Positions 37,075 through 44,230 of a DNA stretch of 64,000 bases are shown here, one piece after another; within the stretch, counting starts at the first letter, position 1, and every line of letters begins with the position of its first letter. The stretch is from positions 6,276 through 70,275 of the forward strand of contig CAZUEH010000006.1 of NCBI GenBank assembly GCA_964619315.1. Direction: 5' to 3'. The notes under the pieces were generated by a model. It had not been told where the DNA came from. It ran no database searches and was given only the letters and a program-made list of their open reading frames with translations. The stretch is from Fimisoma sp964619315. Its GTDB lineage: Bacteria > Bacillota > Clostridia > Peptostreptococcales > Anaerovoracaceae. Both the position numbers and the translations under genes were made by a program.

Positions 37075-37677
37075 ATGAACAACCAAGCCATGTTTAACAT
37101 TAGCTACGGGCTATACGTCCTGACAGCGAGGGAAGCAGACAAAGACAACGGATGTATCATTAACACACTACTACAAGTTACTTCAACACCAAATGCGGTT
37201 TCTATTGCACTAAATAAGGATAATTATACCCATGATATGATTATGAATACTTCGAAATTTAACGTTTCGATGTTAGATACTACAAGCTCATTCGATGTAT
37301 TCAAACATTTTGGATTCCAAAGCGGTAGAGATGTAGATAAGTTTGCAGATTACAAATCTGCTAAACGAGGACAAAACGGTCTATATTATATAACCGGCTC
37401 TACCAATGGATATATATCTGCAGAGGTTTTTAAAACCTTAGACTTGGGAACACACACCATGTTTATAGCAAACGTTACAGATATGGATGTACTTTCCAAG
37501 GAACCATCCTTGACATATGATTATTATCATAAGAATGTCAAGCCGAAGCCAACGGACGAAAAGAAGACAGGATATAGATGCAAAATTTGCGGATATATCT
37601 ATGAGGGAGAACCATTACCAGAAGATTTCATTTGTCCGATTTGTAAACACGGCGCTGCGGATTTTGAAAAGTTATAG
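37075..37677 (+). CDS. Flavin reductase-rubredoxin fusion (high-molecular-weight rubredoxin type)
   Basis: About residues 1-155 form a flavin-reductase-like FMN domain (LQVTSTPNAVSIALNKDNYTHDMI); the C-terminus is a short rubredoxin with CKICGYIY and CPIC, i.e. two CxxC knuckles for one iron. The spacing is shortened as in rubrerythrin-linked rubredoxins. Such fusions pass electrons from NAD(P)H to diiron or flavodiiron oxygen- and peroxide-reductases. The position between the PerR-like regulator and rubrerythrin fits that. Confidence 0.88.
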   Translation: MNNQAMFNISYGLYVLTAREADKDNGCIINTLLQVTSTPNAVSIALNKDNYTHDMIMNTSKFNVSMLDTTSSFDVFKHFGFQSGRDVDKFADYKSAKRGQNGLYYITGSTNGYISAEVFKTLDLGTHTMFIANVTDMDVLSKEPSLTYDYYHKNVKPKPTDEKKTGYRCKICGYIYEGEPLPEDFICPICKHGAADFEKL

Positions 37678-37700
37678 AGAAATTAAACAGGAGGTAGGAA

Positions 37701-38237
37701 ATGAAAAGTTTAAAAGGTACAAAAACGGAAGCTAACTTAATGACTGCTTTTGCAGGGGAATCACAGGCAAGAAATAAGTATACTTATTTTGCAAGTGTAG
37801 CAAAGAAAGAAGGCTACGAACAGATATCAGCTATTTTCCAAAAAACTGCTGACAACGAAAAAGAGCACGCGAAGATGTGGTTCAAAGCCCTTGGAGAATT
37901 AGGAAACACAGCAGAGAACCTTCTGTCAGCAGCTGAGGGCGAAAACTACGAGTGGACAGAAATGTACGCTGAATTCGCTAAAGTTGCAAAAGAAGAAGGC
38001 TTTGATGTATTGGCCGATCAATTTGCTGCAGTAGCAAAGGTTGAGAAGCATCACGAAGATAGATACAGAAAGCTTCTTAACAATGTAGAAGTAAAGGCAG
38101 TATTTGAAAAGTCAGAAGAAACCATGTGGGAATGCAGAAACTGCGGACACTTGGAAATGGGTAAGAAGGCACCGGACGTTTGTCCAGTATGCTCACATCC
38201 ACAGAGTTACTTCGAAGTTAGAAAAGAAAACTATTAA
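37701..38237 (+). CDS. rbr: Rubrerythrin
   Basis: Non-haem diiron peroxidase protecting anaerobes from hydrogen peroxide. Four-helix ferritin-like domain with the EESQARNKY-type motif (GESQARNKY near residue 19), EKEHAK and VEKHHEDRY iron ligands, then a C-terminal rubredoxin (CRNCGHLEMG, CPVCSHPQSYFE). The 178 residues are typical. AGGAGG precedes the ATG. A terminator closes the three-gene operon. Confidence 0.95.
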   Translation: MKSLKGTKTEANLMTAFAGESQARNKYTYFASVAKKEGYEQISAIFQKTADNEKEHAKMWFKALGELGNTAENLLSAAEGENYEWTEMYAEFAKVAKEEGFDVLADQFAAVAKVEKHHEDRYRKLLNNVEVKAVFEKSEETMWECRNCGHLEMGKKAPDVCPVCSHPQSYFEVRKENY

Positions 38238-38274
38238 TAATCAAATTTATGTGACTCCATAAATTCATGCAAAT

Positions 38275-38297
38275 GACGCCCCTTGTGGGCGTCTTTT
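38275..38297 (+). terminator. Rho-independent terminator after rbr
   Basis: GACGCCC / GGGCGTC, 5-nt loop, TTTT. Confidence 0.9.
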
Positions 38298-38340
38298 ACG
38301 TTTTTGAGGACTATCCACAAGTTTTGAATAGTCAATTTAT

Positions 38341-38369
38341 TTGCAAAAAAATCAAAAAACCTGTATATT
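38341..38369 (+). promoter_or_regulatory. Probable sigma-A promoter of the sigma-54 activator gene
   Basis: TTGCAA, 17-nt spacer, TATATT, about 40 nt before the ATG. Confidence 0.5.
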
Positions 38370-38411
38370 ATTATGAAAAGAAACATGTTCACAAGTTGAA
38401 AGGGTGAGAAA

Positions 38412-39986
38412 ATGCTGACCGTACAAGATTTGATGAATCCCAACTTAAAGGATAAGGAATCAGAGATAACGTTTAAAGCGACCTTGGGTTTAAGGGATAT
38501 TAATTTGCAAGACTTCAATAATGTGATCCATGAGTATGTAAATGTTGTGGATGATAAGGAGCAAATCATAGGCGCTGTAAAAGCCGAGCGTCTTGCTTAT
38601 CTTGTGGCCAAACATAAGGAAGATTCATTTATTCAGATACTGAATACCATGGATTCTGGAGTAGTAGCTATAGATAATGACAGCAGAATCTTTTATGTCA
38701 ACCCTGCATACGGAAGAATCCTTCAGATAAATGTAAGTAAAATAATAGGTAGGTATCTGAACATTATTGAGCCAGATGCAGACCTTCTAAAGGTTCTCAA
38801 AACCAAAGAAAGCCAGCACACAGATAATAAACACATAAAAAGTGTAAACACATATGTTAACGCAAGCATGTATCCTGTCTTTGAAGGCAAGAAAATTAGT
38901 GGAGCGTATTCTATCTTTACTGATGTAACGACTGTAAATAAACTGCACAAAGAAGTAAAGCGGATGTCTGCAGTTGCAGAAGAATACAGTCAACAAATAA
39001 AGGATAAGAACTTTTTAGAAGATAACCATATAATAGGAGAAAGCAAAGGATATATAGAGTCCATAAATAAAGCTATGAAAGTTGCAAAAACCGATACAAT
39101 GGTTCTTCTAAGAGGAGAAAACGGTACAGGTAAAGAAATCGTAGCTAGCATTATTAAAGACCATGGCACGAGGCAAGGAAAGCCATTTATAACGGTGAAT
39201 TGTTCGGCCATCCCCGAGACCTTGATTGAAAGTGAACTTTTTGGATATGAAGAGGGCGCATTCACGGGAGCATCAAAAGGCGGCAAGATGGGTAAATTCC
39301 AGTTGGCTGATGGAGGAACCTTATTCCTTGATGAAATAGGTGACATGCCACAACATATGCAGGCGAAGTTATTGAGAGTGCTTCAAGAAGGCGAAATCGA
39401 AAAAGTTGGAAGACAGAGCAATATTCCAATAGATGTAAGAGTCATTGCAGCGACAAACAAGCCTCTTGAAGAAATGGTCAAAGAAGGTAAGTTTAGAGAA
39501 GACTTGTATTATAGGTTAAATGTTGTTTCAATATCTATCCCACCGCTTAGGGAAAGAGGTAATGATGTTTTTCTACTTACGAATCATTTTCTGAAGAGAT
39601 ATTGTGAAAAATATAAACGGCAATTGAGGATAGACAGAGCGGTTTACCAAATATTCTTAGCATATAAATGGCCGGGAAACGTGCGAGAACTTCAAAACAC
39701 TATTGAAAGTGCAGTAGTGCTATGTGAGGGAACCTCAATAAGCCCTAAGGATTTGCCAGATAATATTAGAGGCAATACAGTTAAAACTTTAGATATGCCT
39801 GCTATAAGGCAGGACTCAAGACAGCTAGGCACATTAAAAGAAGAAATGCAAAACTTCGAAAAACAGGTAATACTTCAGGTAATTGAACAATGCAAAGGGG
39901 ACAAAAGCAAGGCTATGGAAGCTTTGGATGTTCCCAAACGAACCTTCTACAGAAAAATTGCCAATTTTGGCACAAAAGACGAATAG
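38412..39986 (+). CDS. Sigma-54-dependent transcriptional activator with PAS domain
   Basis: 524-residue enhancer-binding protein. Residues about 1-70 resemble a partial CBS unit; about 72-185 is a PAS sensor (MDSGVVAIDNDSRIFYVNPAYGRI); about 205-440 is the AAA+ domain with Walker A GENGTGKE, the sigma-54 loop G282-AFTGA and Walker B GGTLFLDEIGD; the C-terminus is a Fis-type helix (KSKAMEALDVPKRTFYRKI). It needs sigma-54 and should activate the operon that starts 230 bases downstream, where a consensus -24/-12 promoter and three identical upstream sites lie. One of these sites overlaps its last codons. The PAS ligand is unknown. Confidence 0.93.
   Translation: MLTVQDLMNPNLKDKESEITFKATLGLRDINLQDFNNVIHEYVNVVDDKEQIIGAVKAERLAYLVAKHKEDSFIQILNTMDSGVVAIDNDSRIFYVNPAYGRILQINVSKIIGRYLNIIEPDADLLKVLKTKESQHTDNKHIKSVNTYVNASMYPVFEGKKISGAYSIFTDVTTVNKLHKEVKRMSAVAEEYSQQIKDKNFLEDNHIIGESKGYIESINKAMKVAKTDTMVLLRGENGTGKEIVASIIKDHGTRQGKPFITVNCSAIPETLIESELFGYEEGAFTGASKGGKMGKFQLADGGTLFLDEIGDMPQHMQAKLLRVLQEGEIEKVGRQSNIPIDVRVIAATNKPLEEMVKEGKFREDLYYRLNVVSISIPPLRERGNDVFLLTNHFLKRYCEKYKRQLRIDRAVYQIFLAYKWPGNVRELQNTIESAVVLCEGTSISPKDLPDNIRGNTVKTLDMPAIRQDSRQLGTLKEEMQNFEKQVILQVIEQCKGDKSKAMEALDVPKRTFYRKIANFGTKDE
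39959..39972 (+). promoter_or_regulatory. Upstream activator site 1 (inside the activator gene)
   Basis: TGCCAATTTTGGCA: a 6-bp inverted repeat TGCCAA / TTGGCA with 2-nt centre. It encodes part of the activator's C-terminus (codons for A-N-F-G), so it works as both coding and binding DNA if functional. Confidence 0.7.
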
Positions 39987-40000
39987 TGCCAATTTTGGCA
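39987..40000 (+). promoter_or_regulatory. Upstream activator site 2
   Basis: The same 14-mer, extended to GTGCCAATTTTGGCAC, directly behind the activator stop codon and 28 bases from site 1. Confidence 0.78.
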
Positions 40001-40022
40001 CCGAAAGAACGGGCGACACCAG

Positions 40023-40036
40023 TGCCAATTTTGGCA
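40023..40036 (+). promoter_or_regulatory. Upstream activator site 3
   Basis: The same 14-mer, again with the outer G/C pair, 36 bases after site 2. Its centre is about 128 bp upstream of the -24 box, in the normal range for enhancer sites of sigma-54 promoters. Confidence 0.78.
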
Positions 40037-40061
40037 CTTCCGTAAAAAATAAGACTGACGC

Positions 40062-40092
40062 AAAAAGTGGCAATGTGTAATTGCCACTTTTT
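40062..40092 (+). terminator. Terminator of the activator gene
   Basis: AAAAAGTGGCAAT / ATTGCCACTTTTT stem around GTGTA with T run. It ends activator transcription before the sigma-54 promoter. Confidence 0.8.
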
Positions 40093-40155
40093 TATCTCAA
40101 TAAACACGTTGAAATTTCAACGGTTCAAAATAAGATATAAAATTGTGCTGACATG

Positions 40156-40171
40156 TTGGCACGATGCTTGC
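40156..40171 (+). promoter_or_regulatory. Sigma-54 (-24/-12) promoter of the catabolic operon
   Basis: TTGGCACGATGCTTGC: the invariant GG and GC are exactly 10 bases apart and the sequence matches TGGCAC-N5-TTGC completely. Start of transcription would be near 40183, about 36 bases before the first gene. Confidence 0.92.
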
Positions 40172-40218
40172 TTTAGATATAGCATAAGAAAATAAAAATT
40201 TTGATAGGAGAGAACAAA

Positions 40219-41187
40219 GTGAACAAAAATCTACCTAAGAAAATTGACGTTCTGGATGTAACTTTGAGAGATGGTTTACAGAATGAAGAAATGTTTGTTC
40301 CAACAGAGTCTAAACTATGGATTGCTAACAAGCTTATAGATGCCGGGTTCAAGAGAATTGAGGTAGGAACATTTAGTCATGTCAAGTATGTTCCTCAATT
40401 CAAAGACATCTTAGAGGTTTTAAAAGGACTACCAAAGAGAGACGATGTAGAATATACAGTGCTGGCCCTAAACACCAAGGCTTGCGAAAGAGTAGCCGAG
40501 GCATTAGATGAAGGAGTACAGATTGATCGTGTTCTTTGTGGCCAGTTAGCTACCAGCGATGCGTATGCAAGAAAGAACATGAACAGAACTCACGAAGAAC
40601 TTTTTGATGAGGCAGAGAAAAATGTAAAATTCCTGCATAACATTGGCATCAAAAAAGTGTTTGCTAATATAGGTACCATATTTGGATGTCCCGTGCAAGG
40701 TGAAGTTCCAATAGAGAAAGCCTATGAATTTGTAGACAGAGCCTTCGATGTAGGATTTGATGAAGTTGAGCATTCTGACACTGACGGAATTGCTACACCA
40801 TCAGCAACATATGAGTACTTTTCAAAAGTGATGGCAAAATATCCTGACCCTAAAATGCACTCTTTCCACGTACACGATATAAGAGGCATGGGTATCGCCA
40901 CATATTATGCAGCTATGGAAACAGGCGTCGCAGCCTTTGACTGTACCATGGGAGGTATAGGTGGACAAGTTGCTAACATAGTAGACGGTGTTCCAGTAAT
41001 AGGCACAGGAGAATATTATTTCAAGGATCAACGTAAAGGCTTGGTTGAAACATGCGACTTTGTAACTATGGCCAACACAATGGGAATTGAGACAGGAATT
41101 GACCAAGAAGCTTGCTACAAGACCGAACAGATGTTAGAGAGAATTTTGGGAAGAAAACTAGATTCTTTCACTAGCGTTGCAAAATAA
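40219..41187 (+). CDS. HMG-CoA lyase-like DRE-TIM metallolyase, catalytic Cys replaced
   Basis: 322-residue homologue of hydroxymethylglutaryl-CoA lyase along its whole length: RDGLQNE at the N-terminus (metal Asp and Arg), IGTIFGC157PVQGE, SDTDGIATP, and metal ligands H217-V-H219-D. The family's active-site loop GLGGCPYA, whose Cys is the catalytic acid/base, here reads GGIGGQ at residues 245-250 without any Cys. HDTYG is changed to HDIRG. It is therefore a C-C bond lyase of this fold with altered chemistry or substrate. Start is GTG 40219 behind AGGAGAG; the in-frame TTG at 40201 precedes that site. First gene of the sigma-54 operon. Confidence 0.83.
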   Translation: MNKNLPKKIDVLDVTLRDGLQNEEMFVPTESKLWIANKLIDAGFKRIEVGTFSHVKYVPQFKDILEVLKGLPKRDDVEYTVLALNTKACERVAEALDEGVQIDRVLCGQLATSDAYARKNMNRTHEELFDEAEKNVKFLHNIGIKKVFANIGTIFGCPVQGEVPIEKAYEFVDRAFDVGFDEVEHSDTDGIATPSATYEYFSKVMAKYPDPKMHSFHVHDIRGMGIATYYAAMETGVAAFDCTMGGIGGQVANIVDGVPVIGTGEYYFKDQRKGLVETCDFVTMANTMGIETGIDQEACYKTEQMLERILGRKLDSFTSVAK

Positions 41188-41220
41188 AACCAAGTTATTT
41201 TCTAAGGAGGAAATATTCAA

Positions 41221-42486
41221 ATGGAAACAAGTAGTTATTCAGGATTTTTTAAACTATCTATACAAGAAAGACTAAATGAAGTTGCTGAGTTTGCCAATCT
41301 TACAGAAGAAGAGAAGGCAGTTATAGCATCAGCAGATTCTCTAGATGAAGATAAAGCAGACCATATGATAGAAAACGTTATAGGACGTTTTGCCCTACCT
41401 ATGGCAGTGGCAATCAACTTTGCAATCAATGGCAAGGACGTAGTAATACCTATGGTATGTGAAGAACCTTCAGTTGTAGCAGCTTGCTCAAATGCAGCAA
41501 AGATGGCAAGACCATCCGGCGGGTTTACAGCATCAACATCTGGCAATGTGATGATTGCACAGATTCAAGTGTTAAATGTAGCAACTCCATTTGCAGCAAA
41601 GAGCATGATTTTGGAAAAGAAAGAAGAAATAATCAAAATCTGCAACGAGAAGGATCCAGTTTTAGTAAAATTCGGCGGCGGTGCAAGAGATGTTGAAGTA
41701 AGAGTTCTAGACACAATGGTAGGGCCAATGGTAGTAGTTCACCTTCTAGTAGACACATTAGACGCAATGGGCGCTAACGCTGTAAACACAATGGCTGAGG
41801 CTGTTGCTCCATATATTGAAGAAATCACTGGCGGCAATGTGGAATTGAGAATTTTGTCAAACTTAGCAGACCACAGAGTGGTAAGAGTCAGAGCAACTTG
41901 GAAAAAAGAAGATATAGGCGGAGAAGAAGTAGTAAACAAAATGTTAAACGCTTATGCCTTTGCCAAAGCTGATCCATATAGAGCAGCAACTCACAACAAG
42001 GGAATAATGAATGGAATTGTACCTGTAGTATTAGCAACAGGTAATGATACAAGAGCTATAGAATCAGGAGCTCACTCATATGCTAGCAGAAGTGGAAAAT
42101 ATACTTCTCTAACAACTTGGGAAAAGGATGCAAACGGAGACCTAGTAGGATCTATAGAAATGCCTATGGCAGTAGGTCTTGTAGGAGGAGCAACCAAGAT
42201 TCATCCAGCAGCACAAGCAGCGGTTAAGATTTTAGATGTAAAATCAGCATCAGAGCTAGCACAGATTATAGCAGCTGCAGGTTTAGCAAATAATATGGCT
42301 GCTATGAAAGCATTGGCAACAGAGGGAATACAGAGAGGACATATGTCACTTCATGCCCGTAACCTAGCCAATACAGTAGGAGCAACTGGAGAAGTATTAG
42401 AACTTATAGTAAGACAGTTAGTTTCTGAAAAGAATGTTCGTCTAGAATATGCTCAGGAATTATTTGAAAAATACAGCAAGAAATAA
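41221..42486 (+). CDS. mvaA: Class II HMG-CoA reductase, degradative (mevalonate-oxidising) type
   Basis: 421 residues, very close along its full length to the NAD-dependent Pseudomonas mevalonii enzyme that oxidises mevalonate plus CoA to HMG-CoA. ENVIG substrate motif near residue 51, catalytic Glu82 (CEEPSVVAA), the dinucleotide motif DAMGAN, Lys260 (THNKG), Asp276 (ATGND) and flap His378 (LHARN) are all intact. The loop after DAMGAN and the operon context, without other mevalonate-synthesis genes, favour the catabolic direction. AAGGAGG site upstream. The preceding lyase homologue would be the natural next step. Confidence 0.92.
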   Translation: METSSYSGFFKLSIQERLNEVAEFANLTEEEKAVIASADSLDEDKADHMIENVIGRFALPMAVAINFAINGKDVVIPMVCEEPSVVAACSNAAKMARPSGGFTASTSGNVMIAQIQVLNVATPFAAKSMILEKKEEIIKICNEKDPVLVKFGGGARDVEVRVLDTMVGPMVVVHLLVDTLDAMGANAVNTMAEAVAPYIEEITGGNVELRILSNLADHRVVRVRATWKKEDIGGEEVVNKMLNAYAFAKADPYRAATHNKGIMNGIVPVVLATGNDTRAIESGAHSYASRSGKYTSLTTWEKDANGDLVGSIEMPMAVGLVGGATKIHPAAQAAVKILDVKSASELAQIIAAAGLANNMAAMKALATEGIQRGHMSLHARNLANTVGATGEVLELIVRQLVSEKNVRLEYAQELFEKYSKK

Positions 42487-42530
42487 AAAATCAACTGCAA
42501 AGTATTACTTTAAGGGAAGGAATCAACGAT

Positions 42531-43787
42531 ATGTACTTGACACCGGAAGAAAAAGACATTTTGGCGGGGTCTCAAGGGAATGCAGCTAAACTAGCTATGG
42601 AAACCTTGGTTAAAATTGGAGAAATAAATGGCGCAGAACGCTTTATTCCTATCAAGAATGTACATTTGGTGCTTCACGCATATAAAAGTGCGTTTGATGC
42701 AGGCGTCGAAACAGCAGAGAGAATTGCTGAAATGGGTGGAAGATTTTCAGTACCCGTTACTATCGACCCATACGGAATGGATGCGGAGGACTGGGAAGGT
42801 GCTAAAACGCCGCCACATTATGCTAAACAACAGATGAAGCTTGAGAATGCAGTAATGCAGATGGGCGTAATTCCTAACTGGACATGTACTCCTTACTACG
42901 GATTCACTGCTCCTCGAATGGGAGAACATCTAGCGTGGTCCGAGTCATCAGCAGTGGCATTTGCAAACACAGTATGCGGAGCAAGAACCAACAGACAAAC
43001 TGCTATAGTAGATATTTTCTGCGGCATAGTAGGAAGGGCACCGTTGACAGGTCTACACCTCGATGAAAATAGAAGGGGCGAAGTTTTAATAAACCTTAAA
43101 GTTGATAGACCGCTTGATAACTGGGAATATCCAGCCTTGGGCTATTTGGTAGGCCAGAAGTTAGGCGCTAAAATTGGAGTAATAGATGGGATTGAAGGCA
43201 GTCCCAACAGTGAAGATCTTAAGAACTTCTGCGCAGCGGCAGCAGCTGCTGGGTCAGTAGCACTAATACATCTAGTAGGTGTAACGCCAGAGGCGTCAAC
43301 TAAAGAGCAGGCTTTTGGCGGCAATGCACCTGCGGAAACAATCGAAATCACAGAAAAAGACTTACTTAATACCCGTAAGTCCATGTGCAGCAATTCCACC
43401 GACAAAGTTGATTTTGTTGCACTTGGCTGTCCTCACTATACCATCAATGAGATAGTGAAGGTTCATAAACTATTAAATGGCCGTAAGGTACATCCAGAGA
43501 CAGCTTTCTGGATTTATGCAAACTCATACGCGTTAAGACTCTCAGAAAAAATGGGCATTCGCCAGGACTTAGAAAAGGCAGGCGTAGTAATACGTGCCGA
43601 AACTTGCATGATTATCTCGCCTGTTAAGGACTGGGGATTCAAGACCATGATGACTGACTCAGGTAAGTGCTCATATTACGGTCCTGCGGAATGTGGAACT
43701 GAAATGATATTTGCTAGCGTAGAGGAATGTGTGGAATCAGCTGTTTCAGGAAAGTTGGAAATTTTCAAACAAGGAGATTCGATATGA
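42531..43787 (+). CDS. Aconitase X catalytic (large) subunit
   Basis: 418-residue AcnX large subunit (DUF521). Characteristic segments: PNWTC119TPYY, SESSAVAFANTVCGARTNR, LGCPHYT and ETCMIISP; the Cys residues in these are likely Fe-S ligands. Known AcnX enzymes dehydrate cis-3-hydroxy-L-proline (bacteria) or mevalonate 5-phosphate (archaea). Here it sits between an HMG-CoA reductase and the small subunit, so a mevalonate-like substrate is suggestive. No mevalonate kinase is present. It overlaps the small subunit gene by ATGA. Activity unproven. Confidence 0.88.
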   Translation: MYLTPEEKDILAGSQGNAAKLAMETLVKIGEINGAERFIPIKNVHLVLHAYKSAFDAGVETAERIAEMGGRFSVPVTIDPYGMDAEDWEGAKTPPHYAKQQMKLENAVMQMGVIPNWTCTPYYGFTAPRMGEHLAWSESSAVAFANTVCGARTNRQTAIVDIFCGIVGRAPLTGLHLDENRRGEVLINLKVDRPLDNWEYPALGYLVGQKLGAKIGVIDGIEGSPNSEDLKNFCAAAAAAGSVALIHLVGVTPEASTKEQAFGGNAPAETIEITEKDLLNTRKSMCSNSTDKVDFVALGCPHYTINEIVKVHKLLNGRKVHPETAFWIYANSYALRLSEKMGIRQDLEKAGVVIRAETCMIISPVKDWGFKTMMTDSGKCSYYGPAECGTEMIFASVEECVESAVSGKLEIFKQGDSI

Positions 43788-44203
43788 AAACCATTAAAGG
43801 AAAGGGTATTGTAGAGGGCGTTGCTAAAGGGCCTGCAATAATATCCACTAAACCTTTCGGATTCTTCGGAGGTGTAAATCCAGGCACAGGCATCATAATT
43901 GATAAGTGGCATGAGCTTTATGGAGAGAGCATTAAAGGAAAAGTTTTCATTTACCCTGAAGGAAGAGGCTCCACAGTAGGAGCTGCAATAATTCTTGAAC
44001 TTGCGAGAACAGGGTGTGCACCTGCTGCTATTATAAACGCTAACATTGAAACAATTACAGCCGGTGGTGGAGTTATGGCAAAGACTTTCTACGATGTAGA
44101 AATCCCTATGGTAGATGGAATTGACAAAGACCAACTGCTGTCTATAAAAGAAGGCACAATGATAGAGGTGGATGGAACCACCGGCACAATAACTATTTTA
44201 TAA
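43784..44203 (+). CDS. Aconitase X swivel (small) subunit
   Basis: 139 residues, DUF126 domain. The conserved GRGST near residue 66 carries the active-site Ser, and TKPFGFFGGVNPGTG is the family's N-terminal loop. Start is ATG 43784 in an ATGA overlap with the large subunit, preceded by AAGGAG; longer frame openings upstream lie inside that gene. Separate large and small subunits correspond to the two-chain AcnX type, as in archaeal phosphomevalonate dehydratase and part of the bacterial enzymes. Confidence 0.88.
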   Translation: MKTIKGKGIVEGVAKGPAIISTKPFGFFGGVNPGTGIIIDKWHELYGESIKGKVFIYPEGRGSTVGAAIILELARTGCAPAAIINANIETITAGGGVMAKTFYDVEIPMVDGIDKDQLLSIKEGTMIEVDGTTGTITIL

Positions 44204-44230
44204 ATCACTTAAAAGAAAGGAGGGTTGCAG

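Noticed and set aside
40062..40092. Fourth activator site (TGGCAAT...ATTGCCA)
   Set aside because: The half-sites are 5 bases apart with longer arms and a T run, so a terminator explains it better; the centre does not match the 14-mer.
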